Of a stretch of 64,000 bases of DNA, positions 9,415-18,252 are shown piece after piece (the stretch's first letter is position 1; each line of letters opens with the position of its first letter). Under the pieces are notes generated by a model. It ran no database searches. It worked only from the letters and a program-made list of their open reading frames with translations, and had not been told where the DNA came from. The stretch covers positions 3,100,001 to 3,164,000 of the forward strand of contig NZ_CP051651.1 in assembly GCF_012848175.1 (NCBI RefSeq), read 5' to 3'. Both the position numbers and the translations under genes were made by a program. The DNA is from Xanthomonas campestris pv. badrii. GTDB taxonomy: Bacteria > Pseudomonadota > Gammaproteobacteria > Xanthomonadales > Xanthomonadaceae.

Positions 9415-10104
9415 TCAGCGACCGGGTTCGTCGTTCCACAGAATCTTGTGCAACTGCATCTGGAAGCGCACCGGCAGCCGGTCGGCGACGATCCAGTCGG
9501 CCAGTTCGCGTGCGCTCACCTGGCCCTTGCTGGGCGAGAACCACACCGTGCAGCGGCGATCCAGCACGTGCTCGGCAACACAGGTGCGCGCCCACTCGTA
9601 ATCGGCACGGCTGCAGATCACGAACTTGATCTGGTCACGCGCGGTCAGCAGCGGCAGGTTGTCCCAACGGTTGCGATGCTCCTCGCCCGACGCGGGGGTC
9701 TTGATGTCCACGACCCGCGACACGCGCGCATCGACCCCCGACACATCCAGCGCGCCGGAGGTTTCCAGCGAGACGTCGAAGCCGGCATCGCAGAGCTGCT
9801 GCAGCAACGCCAGACAGCGCTTTTGCGCGAGCGGTTCGCCACCGGTCACGCAGACATGGCGCACGCCGTGGCTGGCAACCTCGGCAACGATGGCGTCGAT
9901 GTCATGCCACTGACCGCCATGGAAGGCGTAAGCCGTGTCGCAATAGGTGCAGCGCAACGGGCAGCCGGTCAGGCGCACGAACACCGTTGGCCAGCCGGCC
10001 GCTTCGGCCTCGCCTTGCAAGGACAGGAAAATCTCGGTGATCTTCAGCCGCGGCAATGGCGACTGGACGATCTCGCTGGGGACGGCGGCGGCATTCATGG
10101 GCAA
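9415..10104 (-). CDS. queE: 7-carboxy-7-deazaguanine synthase QueE (radical SAM)
   Basis: 229 residues. It rearranges 6-carboxytetrahydropterin to 7-carboxy-7-deazaguanine, the step before QueC. The substrate-binding FLSLQGE motif is at residues 26-32 and the iron-sulfur cysteines are C48, C52 and C55 (CPLRCTYC). VTGGEPL is the SAM-binding GGE motif. The start may be the Met two codons downstream, which would not affect the domain. It lies 35 bases beyond the end of cpoB, the same arrangement of Tol-Pal followed by que genes seen in other gammaproteobacteria. Confidence 0.95.
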   Translation of the reverse strand: MPMNAAAVPSEIVQSPLPRLKITEIFLSLQGEAEAAGWPTVFVRLTGCPLRCTYCDTAYAFHGGQWHDIDAIVAEVASHGVRHVCVTGGEPLAQKRCLALLQQLCDAGFDVSLETSGALDVSGVDARVSRVVDIKTPASGEEHRNRWDNLPLLTARDQIKFVICSRADYEWARTCVAEHVLDRRCTVWFSPSKGQVSARELADWIVADRLPVRFQMQLHKILWNDEPGR

Positions 10105-10139
10105 AGTATGCGCTGCGCCAAAGGCGCGGGCGCGCGGGT

Positions 10140-10958
10140 TCAGCGTAGCTGCTGACCGAGGCGGATTGACTGCAGGCGCTCCTGCGCAACGCGTGCGGCG
10201 TCGGTGCCGGGATACTGCGCTGCCACCTGCTGCAAGGTCTGCTGGGCTTCGTTGTTCTTGCCCGCACCGTACTGCGACAGGCCAAGCTTCAATAGGCCGC
10301 CGGCGGCCTTGTCATGCGTGGGATAGCGGCTGACCAGGTCGCGGAACTGCGCCTCTGCCAGCTGGAAATTACGGGTGGCGTAATAACTCTCGCCCAGCCA
10401 ATACAGGGCATTGGGGGTGTAGACGCCGTTGGGATACAGCTCGAGAAAGCTCAGGAACAGCTGCGACGCATCGTCGTACTTGCCATTCTTCAGGGCATCG
10501 AACGCGACATTGTAGGCCGTGCGTTCTTCGTTGCTGACGGCCAGGGTGCCCGGGTCGCCGTGAACAGTGGGCGGCTTTTCGGAAGTGGCCGCCGCTGCAG
10601 GCCGCGCGGCCGGAGCCGGGGCTGGGGTGACGCTGCCGCTGGCAGAAGGCAGCGGCGGCGTTGCGCCACCTGCACCTTCCAGCCGGTTCAGACGTCCGTC
10701 CAGGTCCAGATACTGGTCCTTGGACTGCTGCTTGAGTTGCTCGTTGTCGTGCTGCAGCTGTTCAACGGTCGCACGCAATGCCTGCAGGTCCGAACGCGCC
10801 TGCTGCAGCTGATTGAGAAGATCGTTGTTGGCCTGGCTATTGGCCTGCTGCTGCTCGAGCACGGCAACACGATCAGCGAGACTGGCTCGCTGGGCGTATG
10901 CCGGCGCGGCGACCACGAGGGCCGCCGCGACGAACAGGGATGTCACTCGAAAGCGCAT
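10140..10958 (-). CDS. cpoB: Tol-Pal system periplasmic protein CpoB (YbgF)
   Basis: 272 residues. A signal peptide ending AYA (about residue 22) precedes an N-terminal coiled coil (about residues 27-95, heptads rich in Leu, Gln and Asp) for trimerisation. After a Pro/Ala linker come TPR repeats in the last 120 residues (YNVAFDALKNGKYDDA, LYWLGESYYATRN). CpoB coordinates outer-membrane constriction with PBP1B-driven peptidoglycan synthesis. Its gene starts six bases after pal ends, the normal end of the tol-pal operon. Confidence 0.94.
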   Translation of the reverse strand: MRFRVTSLFVAAALVVAAPAYAQRASLADRVAVLEQQQANSQANNDLLNQLQQARSDLQALRATVEQLQHDNEQLKQQSKDQYLDLDGRLNRLEGAGGATPPLPSASGSVTPAPAPAARPAAAATSEKPPTVHGDPGTLAVSNEERTAYNVAFDALKNGKYDDASQLFLSFLELYPNGVYTPNALYWLGESYYATRNFQLAEAQFRDLVSRYPTHDKAAGGLLKLGLSQYGAGKNNEAQQTLQQVAAQYPGTDAARVAQERLQSIRLGQQLR

Positions 10959-10964
10959 CGCTTC

Positions 10965-11483
10965 TTACTGAGCCGTGTACACGATTTCGACGCGACGGTT
11001 CTGCGACCAGCAGCTTTCGCTGGTTTCGGTGCAGACCGGACGTTCTTCACCGTAGCTGACCACGGTCAGCTGGCTGGCCGAACCACCGGCAGCCTGCAGG
11101 GCCGACGACACGGCATTGCCGCGACGCTCGCCCAGACCCATGTTGTACTCGCGCGAACCACGTTCGTCGGCATTGCCCTGCAGGGTGATGCGCGAGGAAG
11201 GACGGTCACGCAGGTACTTGGCGTGGCACGCCATGATGGCCTGGAACTCCGGCTTCAGGGAGTCCTGATCCAGATCGAAGTAGACAACGCGCTGGCGCAG
11301 GCAGGCATCGGTATCCAGGTCGCCCGGGCCGTACAGGCCGGAGGTGGACGGACCGGTGGGCACGGAGGAACCGGCGGTGGTATCGGTTGCCGGAGGCGGA
11401 GTTTCCTTCACCTTCTTGGAGCAACCAGCCAGCACGGCAACGGACAACAGGGAGACAAGCAAGACGCGGGTGGACTTGTTCAT
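10965..11483 (-). CDS. pal: Peptidoglycan-associated lipoprotein Pal
   Basis: 172 residues. A lipoprotein signal ends in the lipobox LAGC at about residue 21, so it is anchored in the outer membrane by the following Cys. The OmpA-like peptidoglycan-binding domain fills the C-terminal 110 residues, with the NADERGS and LGERRGNAV signature blocks. Pal links the outer membrane to the wall and binds TolB. It lies 57 bases after tolB on the same strand. The gap contains an AT-rich patch (about 11531-11545) that could hold an internal promoter. Confidence 0.96.
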   Translation of the reverse strand: MNKSTRVLLVSLLSVAVLAGCSKKVKETPPPATDTTAGSSVPTGPSTSGLYGPGDLDTDACLRQRVVYFDLDQDSLKPEFQAIMACHAKYLRDRPSSRITLQGNADERGSREYNMGLGERRGNAVSSALQAAGGSASQLTVVSYGEERPVCTETSESCWSQNRRVEIVYTAQ

Positions 11484-11540
11484 GGGATACCTATGGAGGC
11501 TCTGGGCCGATGAGTGGTGTAACGCAGCGAAATATTAACA

Positions 11541-12860
11541 TTAATGCGCGGTTCGGTAAGGCCCCCACGCAGGTTCTCTCACATCGCCATCGGCCAGAAC
11601 CAGACGCTGCCGCACCCGAGCGTCGGAAGACACCGCGTACAGCACGCCACGACCACCCTCGCGCGCGGCGTACAGCACCATGCTGGCGTTGGGCGCAAAG
11701 CTCGGCGATTCGTCCAGCGACCCCGGCGAGAGCGTACTCCAGCTCGGCGAACCCAGGCTGCGGTCCATCATCGCGATGCGGTAGCTGTTGCCGCTGCCCT
11801 GGGCCACGGCGATCTTCTTGCCGTCGAACGACACGCTGGCGGTAGCGTTGTAGTTGCCCTGGAAGGTCACGCGGTTGGCGCTGCCGCCGCTGGCAGCCAC
11901 CTGGTAGATCTGCGGGCGACCGCCGCGATCGGAGGTGAAGTAGATGCTGCCGCCATCCGGTGCCCAGGTCGGCTCGGTATCGATGCCGAAGTGGTTGGTC
12001 AGCTGGGTCAGCTGCTTGCTGCCCAGGTCCATCACATAGATCTCGGGGTTGCCGCTGCGCGACAGGGCCAGCGCCAGGCGACGACCATCGGGCGAGAACG
12101 CCGGCGCGCCGTTGATGCCACGGAAACTGGACACCAGTTCACGGGCGCCGGTGGCGATGTCCTGCAGATAGATCGAGGAGTTGCCACGCTCGAAGCTCAC
12201 GTAAGCCAGCTTCTTGCCGTCCGGGCTCCAGTTCGGAGACAGCAGCGGCTCGGCCGAGCGCACGATGGTCTGCGGGTTGTAGCCATCCGAGTCGGCCACC
12301 ATCAGCGCATAGCGCATCGCGCCGCCCTTGCCGCTGGCGGTCACGTAGGCGATGCGGGTCCAGAACGCGCCGCGCACGCCGGTGATCTTTTCATAGATCG
12401 CGTCGGCCATCTGATGCGAGACATCGCGCATCGCGTTGGCACGCGCGGTCATCGCCAGGCCGAGCAGGCGCTCGCCCTTGGCCACGTCGAACAGCTCGTA
12501 CTCGACGCGGTAAGCACCCTCGCCCGCGTCCATCACACGGCCGACGACGATGTAGTTCTGCTTGAGCGTGCGCCAGGTCTGGAACTGCACCTCGGTACCG
12601 CGGGTCGGCTTTTCGACGATCTGCGCGGCAGGCAGCGTGCGGAACTGGCCGGAGCGGTCCAGGTCGGCGCCGACGACGGCAGACACATCGGTCTGTGGCG
12701 CAGTACCCGAACCCTGATAAGGCATGGGGACGACAGTGATCGGCGTCGCCGAGGCGCTACCGCCCACGATGTCGATGGTGAGCCCTTGCTGTTGCGCGAG
12801 CGCGCTCAGCGGCAACAACAGGGCGGTCAGGGCAGCTAGCCAACGCAGCGGTTTTTTCAT
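11541..12860 (-). CDS. tolB: Tol-Pal beta-propeller protein TolB
   Basis: 439 residues. A Sec signal peptide begins MKKPLRWLAALTALLL and ends SALA. An N-terminal TolB domain (about residues 25-170) is followed by a six-bladed propeller whose blades carry the repeated [AFP]-x-[WF]-[AS]-PDG motif (SPNWSPDGKKLAY, APAFSPDGRRLAL, EPTWAPDGGSIYF). TolB moves between Pal and TolA in the periplasm. The start at 12860 opens the signal peptide; the frame's further upstream extension has no such feature. Confidence 0.96.
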   Translation of the reverse strand: MKKPLRWLAALTALLLPLSALAQQQGLTIDIVGGSASATPITVVPMPYQGSGTAPQTDVSAVVGADLDRSGQFRTLPAAQIVEKPTRGTEVQFQTWRTLKQNYIVVGRVMDAGEGAYRVEYELFDVAKGERLLGLAMTARANAMRDVSHQMADAIYEKITGVRGAFWTRIAYVTASGKGGAMRYALMVADSDGYNPQTIVRSAEPLLSPNWSPDGKKLAYVSFERGNSSIYLQDIATGARELVSSFRGINGAPAFSPDGRRLALALSRSGNPEIYVMDLGSKQLTQLTNHFGIDTEPTWAPDGGSIYFTSDRGGRPQIYQVAASGGSANRVTFQGNYNATASVSFDGKKIAVAQGSGNSYRIAMMDRSLGSPSWSTLSPGSLDESPSFAPNASMVLYAAREGGRGVLYAVSSDARVRQRLVLADGDVREPAWGPYRTAH

Positions 12861-13112
12861 GGACGGCTCGGATCGGGCAGGAAAAGTGGGCAAGGGATAC
12901 CAATCAGCGAGTGAACATACTCGCAATCATGAACGCGACAGCGTGAAAATGGAGCGAGCAGAAGCTTGGCACAGCGACGTCATGGAATAGAAAAAGGCTG
13001 GGCGTCGCCTTGCCGGCGGCGACGCATCTATCCCAACGCCAGCGCCACCTCCCGGCAACCGACACCTGTGCTGCGGCGCCAGCCGGCACCACGCCGACGC
13101 CGGGTGCGGGCA

Positions 13113-14153
13113 TCACTGATCCTGCGCGGTGAACACGAAGGTCAGATTGCGCTGGAACACCGATTCGAAGCCGCGATACGGCAGCGGCTGCGCGCTCAAT
13201 ACCGCCGCTTCGATCGAACGCTGGCCGGCCTCGTCATACGGGCAACCCGGCGCGACCTTGGCTTCCATCACGCTGCCACCGGGCAGCTGACGGATGTTGA
13301 TGGTGCACTTCTGGCCGGGCGGCACGGAGGGCGGACGCACCCACTGCGCCAGCACCTTCTGCTGGATTGCGGCGGCGTACTTGGCCGACAGGTCGGTACT
13401 GGTGCCGCCCTGCCCTGCGGTCGGCTGCGCGCTGGTCGCCGCGGCGGCAGAGGCTTGCTGCGCACGCGCAGCGGCCACCTGGCGCAGCTTCTGTTCGGCC
13501 AGCGCCGCTTCCTTGGTGGCCTGCTCGCGCTGGCGGCGGATCTCGGCAATCTTCTTCTCACGCTCGGCGTCGGCGGCTGCCTGCTGCGCGGCGGCCTGCT
13601 TCTTCTTGGCGTCGGCCTCTTCCTGCTGCTTGGCCAGGCGAAGTTTCTGCTCGGCCTCTTCCTGGCGCTTGCGCTCGGTCAAGTCGATCTGCTCCTGGCG
13701 ACGCTTGGCTTCCTGTTCCTGCTTGGCCTTTTCAGCGGAAATGGCCAATGCATCGACCTTGTCCTGGTCGATCTTGTCCGGCTGGGCCACGCGCTCCTGC
13801 GCCTGCGCCTGCTGCGGGGTGGGCGCATCCTGCGGACGCGGCTCGGGAATCGGCTGTGGCGGCGGCACGCTGTCTTCCGGCGCAGGCTCGGGCAGCGGCG
13901 CCGGCGGCGGCGGCGCCTCCACCGGGGTGGCCTTCAGCGCCTGGCGCGCCACGCGCGCCTCGGCCGCGGAGACGTCCAGCGAAGCTTCCATGCTGGGGTC
14001 GCCCGCAGCCGGTTCCACCGAACGTTCCGGCGACCACAGCCAGCCGGCGATGAACACCAGCGCGACCAGGACATGCACGACCAAGGCCAGGACCACCGGC
14101 CGCAGCCAGCCGTCCTCGCGCGCACCTTGGGTGGGGAATGCGTCAGCGTGCAT
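13113..14153 (-). CDS. tolA: TolA, inner-membrane energy transducer of the Tol-Pal system
   Basis: 346 residues. One membrane helix lies near the N-terminus (about residues 20-42, VVLALVVHVLVALVFIAGWLW) with the TolA/TonB-type Ser-x3-His pattern replaced by a His in VHVLVAL. A proline-rich stretch follows, then a long Ala/Lys/Glu/Gln alpha-helical domain (about 105-235), then the C-terminal globular domain that contacts TolB. It overlaps tolR by 11 bases, so the two are translationally coupled. TolQ and TolR energise it with the proton gradient. Confidence 0.93.
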   Translation of the reverse strand: MHADAFPTQGAREDGWLRPVVLALVVHVLVALVFIAGWLWSPERSVEPAAGDPSMEASLDVSAAEARVARQALKATPVEAPPPPAPLPEPAPEDSVPPPQPIPEPRPQDAPTPQQAQAQERVAQPDKIDQDKVDALAISAEKAKQEQEAKRRQEQIDLTERKRQEEAEQKLRLAKQQEEADAKKKQAAAQQAAADAEREKKIAEIRRQREQATKEAALAEQKLRQVAAARAQQASAAAATSAQPTAGQGGTSTDLSAKYAAAIQQKVLAQWVRPPSVPPGQKCTINIRQLPGGSVMEAKVAPGCPYDEAGQRSIEAAVLSAQPLPYRGFESVFQRNLTFVFTAQDQ

Positions 14154-14592
14154 CGCTGCCTGCGGTGCCGCCGGAGTCGGAGATCAGGCCCACCTTCTCG
14201 ACCTTGGCCTGCTTGAGCACATCGATGGCGTCCATGATCTTCTGGTACGGGGCGGCACGATCGCCGGCCACCACCACGCGGGCATCCTTGTCCTGCGCCA
14301 CGATGGCGGCCAGTTGCGCCTGCAGCGCAGTGACGTCCATTGCCTGCGGCTTGCCCTTGGGCAATTGCAGGGCCAGCTGACCATCGGCGGCGACCACCAC
14401 CACCACCGGGTCCTGCTTGCTCTCCAGCGCCTTGGCGCGCGAGCTGGGCAGGCTGACGTCGGTGCTCAGGGTCAGCAACGGTGCGGTCACCATGAAGATG
14501 ATCAGCAGCACCAGCATCACGTCGATGTACGGCACGACGTTGATGTCGGATTTGAGCTTGCGCTTCTTGCGGCGGGAAATACCGGAGATCAT
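14143..14592 (-). CDS. tolR: TolR, proton-channel partner of TolQ
   Basis: 149 residues in the ExbD/TolR family. A single membrane helix (about residues 22-43) contains the essential Asp in VPYIDVMLVLLIIFM, which takes part in proton translocation. The periplasmic domain follows (RVVVAGDRAAPYQKIMDAIDVLK). The N-terminus is basic and cytoplasmic. The gene is 157 bases downstream of tolQ, a larger gap than is common, with no feature that I can name. Confidence 0.94.
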   Translation of the reverse strand: MISGISRRKKRKLKSDINVVPYIDVMLVLLIIFMVTAPLLTLSTDVSLPSSRAKALESKQDPVVVVVAADGQLALQLPKGKPQAMDVTALQAQLAAIVAQDKDARVVVAGDRAAPYQKIMDAIDVLKQAKVEKVGLISDSGGTAGSDAR

Positions 14593-14749
14593 CGCGAAAC
14601 GTTCCTAATTAATCCTCGGCGCCGGGCGGCAGCGGAGTCGCGCGGCGCCCGGGTGAAGGGCAGCCGCACATGACGCTGTGCATCGACGCGACTGGCTCGC
14701 CCGGCCACGTCCCGCATCGAACCATGCGGGTGCATGCCGGGAGCGCGCA

Positions 14750-15529
14750 TCACTCGTCCGCGCCGGCCTGGCGCTGCAGGATGGAGCTGAACTCGTCGGC
14801 GAAGGTTTCGTAGCGCACCGACAGCCGTTCCACGCGGGTGGTGAAGCGGTTGTAGGCCCACACCGCCGGAATCGCCACGAACAGGCCGATGGCGGTGGCG
14901 AACAGCGCTTCGGAGATACCCGGCGCCACGGCCGCGATACCGGCCTGCTCACCGCTGCTGACCATGTCGTGCATGGTCACCATGATGCCGAACACGGTGC
15001 CGACCAGGCCGACGTACGGCGCGGTGGAGCCGATGTTGGCCAGCAATTCGAGATTGCGCTCGAGCTGGTCGACCTCACGGGTAAAAGCGGTGCGCATGGC
15101 GCGCTGCGCGCCTTCCAACTGCACGCGCGCGTCCAGGCGACGGCGATCGCGCAGGCGCGAGAACTCGCGGAAGCCGCTTTCGAACATCGATTCCAGACCG
15201 CCCACGGTGCGGTTGCGGTCGGTGGCCGAGGCGTACAGCTTGGCCAGATCCGCGCCGGACCAGAAGCGGTTCTCGAACTCGTCGGCCTCGCGGTTGGCCT
15301 GCTTGAAGGCGCGCGCCTTGCGAAAAATGATGACCCAGCTGATGAACGAGCCGATCAGCAGCAACAGCACGATGATCTTGACCGGGATGCTGGCGCGCAG
15401 GATCAGGTCCACATAGTTGATGCTGCTGTTGTGCGCCGCCGTGGCGGTTTGCGCCGCGGCCGCGGTGACTTCCTGGGGTAGTGCTTCCACTACCGTGTCC
15501 TGCAGGGCCAGGAGCAATGCAATCGACAT
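14750..15529 (-). CDS. tolQ: TolQ, membrane channel subunit
   Basis: 259 residues in the ExbB/TolQ/MotA family. There are three membrane helices: about residues 43-68 (LRASIPVKIIVLLLLIGSF), about 160-185 (the conserved block LGLVGTVFGIM reads VGLVGTVFGIM) and about 195-220 (APGISEALFATAIGLFVAIPAV). This gives the expected topology with a large cytoplasmic loop. It is about 30 residues longer than the E. coli protein at the N-terminus. Its start is 11 bases after the ybgC stop. Confidence 0.95.
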   Translation of the reverse strand: MSIALLLALQDTVVEALPQEVTAAAAQTATAAHNSSINYVDLILRASIPVKIIVLLLLIGSFISWVIIFRKARAFKQANREADEFENRFWSGADLAKLYASATDRNRTVGGLESMFESGFREFSRLRDRRRLDARVQLEGAQRAMRTAFTREVDQLERNLELLANIGSTAPYVGLVGTVFGIMVTMHDMVSSGEQAGIAAVAPGISEALFATAIGLFVAIPAVWAYNRFTTRVERLSVRYETFADEFSSILQRQAGADE

Positions 15530-15540
15530 CCGTTCGTTCC

Positions 15541-15999
15541 TCAGTAATCGGATTCTGGGGTTTCTAGAGCTTTCAAAACGTCATACACCGCGTCGTCCAT
15601 GCCGCAGGGGCGGAAGTCGCTGGCGCCCAGCGCGGCAATGCGCACCTGAGCGGTCAACAGCACTTCGCCCTCGCGGCGCACCGACTGCGCGAACAGCAGG
15701 CTGGCCTGTTTGCATTTCAACAACACCGCCGACACCGACAGCGCGTCGTCAAGCCGGGCCGGCTTGAGGAAATCCAGTTGCATCGAGCGGACCGCAAACA
15801 CCAGACCATGCTGCTGGCGCATCGCCTCCTGCCCGTAACCGGCCGCGCGCATCCATTCGGTGCGCGCACGCTCCAGAAAGGCGACGTAGCGCGCGTGGTA
15901 GACCACCCCGCCGGCGTCGGTATCTTCCCAGTAAATGCGTGTCGGCCAACTGAATACAGGCGGGGATTCGGGATTCGGGAGTCGAGATTCGATGGTCAT
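15541..15999 (-). CDS. ybgC: Tol-Pal-associated acyl-CoA thioesterase YbgC
   Basis: 152 residues with a hot-dog fold. The 4-hydroxybenzoyl-CoA-thioesterase-type active site is in WEDTDAGGVVYHARYVAFLERAR. The enzyme hydrolyses acyl-CoA at the membrane and always accompanies the tol genes. The first ATG in frame (15999) gives an N-terminus, MTIESRLPNPES, that is the translation of a dispersed GATTCGGGA-type repeat at about 15962-15990; native sequence seems to begin at FSWPTRIYW. A TTG at 16041 is the only earlier option. The start is therefore uncertain by up to 18 residues. Confidence 0.9.
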   Translation of the reverse strand: MTIESRLPNPESPPVFSWPTRIYWEDTDAGGVVYHARYVAFLERARTEWMRAAGYGQEAMRQQHGLVFAVRSMQLDFLKPARLDDALSVSAVLLKCKQASLLFAQSVRREGEVLLTAQVRIAALGASDFRPCGMDDAVYDVLKALETPESDY

Positions 16000-16051
16000 G
16001 GGTACGGAATTTCGGTCGGGACGGCCCTGGTTGGTGACCAACGGAGCGCCA

Positions 16052-17092
16052 TCAAAACAGGTCTCCCGGTTCGCCGATGGCCGGGGCTCGGTCGCGCGGG
16101 GGTTTCAGGCCCAGGTGCAGATAGGCCTTGGGCGTGACCATGCGGCCGCGCGCGGTGCGGATCAGAAAGCCCTGCTGGATCAGGTAGGGCTCGACCACGT
16201 CTTCCAGCGTGCCGCGTTCTTCCGACAGCGAGGCCGCCAGCGATTCCACGCCCACCGGGCCGCCGTCGAAGTGGTCGACGATGGTGCGCAGCATGCGGCG
16301 GTCGAGCTCGTCAAAGCCCTCCGGATCCACTTTCAGCATCTGCATGGCCGCCTGCGCCACCGGCAGATCGATATGGCCGGCGGCCTTGACCTGCGCGTAG
16401 TCGCGCACCCGGCGCAGCAGGCGATTGGCGATACGCGGCGTGCCGCGCGCGCGGCGTGCGATCTCGGCCGCGCCTTCGGCCGTGCAATCGATGCCCAGGA
16501 TGGTGGCCGAACGGATCACGATACGGGTCAGCTCCTGCGGCGAATAGAACTCCAGCCGCTGCACGATGCCGAAGCGGTCGCGCAAGGGCGCGGTCAGCAG
16601 GCCGGCACGGGTGGTGGCGCCGATCAGGGTGAACGGCGGCAGATCGATCTTGATCGAGCGCGCCGCGGGGCCGTCGCCGATCATGATGTCGATCTGGAAA
16701 TCTTCCATCGCCGGGTACAGCACTTCCTCCACCACCGGCGACAGGCGATGGATCTCGTCGATGAACAACACATCGTGTGGCTGCAGGTTGGTCAGCAACG
16801 CCGCCAGATCGCCGGCCTTCTCGATCACCGGGCCGGAGGTCACACGCAGGCTGACGCCCAGCTCGTTGGCGATGACATGGCTGAGCGTGGTCTTGCCCAG
16901 GCCCGGTGGCCCGAAGATCAGCACATGGTCCATCGCCTCGCCGCGCGCCTTGGCGGCCTGGATGTAGATCTCCATCTGCTCGCGCACCGGCTGCTGGCCA
17001 AGATAATCGGCCAGGCGCTTGGGCCGGATGCTCGCATCGGCGGCATCGTCTTCGCGGGTGGAGCTGCTGGCGATGATGCGCTGCTCGGTCAT
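16052..17092 (-). CDS. ruvB: Holliday-junction branch-migration motor RuvB
   Basis: 346 residues, the usual length. Walker A is GPPGLGKT at residues 61-68, Walker B is LFIDEIHRL, sensor 1 is ATTRAG and the C-terminal winged helix contains the [11 protein letters not shown] motif. RuvB hexamers drive branch migration with RuvA. The ruvA and ruvC genes are on the same strand upstream, but kup and a SUKH-domain gene lie between ruvA and ruvB. Confidence 0.97.
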   Translation of the reverse strand: MTEQRIIASSSTREDDAADASIRPKRLADYLGQQPVREQMEIYIQAAKARGEAMDHVLIFGPPGLGKTTLSHVIANELGVSLRVTSGPVIEKAGDLAALLTNLQPHDVLFIDEIHRLSPVVEEVLYPAMEDFQIDIMIGDGPAARSIKIDLPPFTLIGATTRAGLLTAPLRDRFGIVQRLEFYSPQELTRIVIRSATILGIDCTAEGAAEIARRARGTPRIANRLLRRVRDYAQVKAAGHIDLPVAQAAMQMLKVDPEGFDELDRRMLRTIVDHFDGGPVGVESLAASLSEERGTLEDVVEPYLIQQGFLIRTARGRMVTPKAYLHLGLKPPRDRAPAIGEPGDLF

Positions 17093-17131
17093 CCCGCCAT
17101 CTTCTCATGCCGCGCGTCGATGGCCCAGGGT

Positions 17132-18250
17132 CTAGAAATCAAGCTCGGCCTGCCGCAGCACGCTGAAGAACGCATCGAAGCTCGGCGCCCGCCAGGTGGG
17201 CACCAGCTGCTCCCAACGCTCGAAATAGACCACCTCCGGCTCGCATTGCGGGCCGTGTGCGCGGTAGTCCAGGCACAACAGGCAGTCGACGTTATGGGCC
17301 GACAGCACCAGCACCTGATCCAGCCCGGCATGCAAGCAGGCTGCAGCACTGAAGTCATTCCGGTCTTCGAAGGCATCGGCAAAATCCAACACGCTGCGGA
17401 TGTGCGCCAGCGGCGGCAGATCGCGATCCACCAGCACGCATTCCCAATCCACGTAGCGATCGGACGGAAAGCGGGATCGTGGCACCCAGCACCAACCGGT
17501 GTCGCCGCCGTCCTGCACGGCATACAGACGTTTGAACAGCTCCGGCAGTCGCACACCCAACTGTGCCTCGGCCGCGGCGAACGCATCGTCATCCGCAGCG
17601 GCTGCATGCTCGCTCCAATGGCCGGGGCCGCTCCAGAACGTGGTCAAGGCGGGCGGCTGCGGTTGCCACCGCACCACATTTCCATCGTGCTTTGCCTGCA
17701 ACGCGGGCGACCAGTAGTGGACATCGACCAGTTGCGCCAGCAGCGCGTCCACGTTGGCGAACACCGCCAGCCTGCGATTGTTGCCTGCATCGACGTAGAC
17801 CAGGGTGGGCTCGGCATCCGATGCCACATAGTCCAGGCACAGCGCCCGGCTCGGCGAACGGTCATCGGCGGCGATGACGATCAGATGGCGATCATCGCCA
17901 CCGGCAGCGAGACCGGCAAACGCGTCGTCGCGGTACTGCTCGCGAGCACGCACCTCGGCGAAGGAAAACAGCTCCGCGCTGCCAAGCAGGCGTGCACGCG
18001 GGATCAGCCATTCGGCCTTGAGCCAGTCAGCCGGCTCCTCGAGGGACCGACCACGCGCCATCTGCACCGCGCCGCCGTCGTAGCGTGCGTACAACTTCCA
18101 CAGCCAGTCCGGCAGGCGGACACCGAGCCGCGCTTGCGCCGCGGCGATCGCAGCATCGGTGGCCGGCACGCGCCCGAGATTGAGTGCCTCATCCCAGAAG
18201 GTGTCCGGGCTCGGCGAGCGCCCGTAGACCATCCACTTGAGCGCGGCCAC
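17132..18250 (-). CDS. Tandem SMI1/KNR4 (SUKH) domain protein
   Basis: 372 residues made of two related halves. Each half has a helix ending in LGVRLP (residues 42-47 and 231-236), a DGG turn about 15 residues on (YARYDGG, YAVQDGG), and a late CLDY strand (138-141 and about 330). This is the layout of the SMI1/KNR4 SUKH fold, present twice. Single SUKH proteins often act as immunity proteins against polymorphic nuclease toxins, but this one has no toxin next to it. It starts two bases after the kup stop and so is probably translated with kup. Its function is not known. Confidence 0.7.
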   Translation of the reverse strand: MAALKWMVYGRSPSPDTFWDEALNLGRVPATDAAIAAAQARLGVRLPDWLWKLYARYDGGAVQMARGRSLEEPADWLKAEWLIPRARLLGSAELFSFAEVRAREQYRDDAFAGLAAGGDDRHLIVIAADDRSPSRALCLDYVASDAEPTLVYVDAGNNRRLAVFANVDALLAQLVDVHYWSPALQAKHDGNVVRWQPQPPALTTFWSGPGHWSEHAAAADDDAFAAAEAQLGVRLPELFKRLYAVQDGGDTGWCWVPRSRFPSDRYVDWECVLVDRDLPPLAHIRSVLDFADAFEDRNDFSAAACLHAGLDQVLVLSAHNVDCLLCLDYRAHGPQCEPEVVYFERWEQLVPTWRAPSFDAFFSVLRQAELDF

Positions 18251-18252
18251 GC

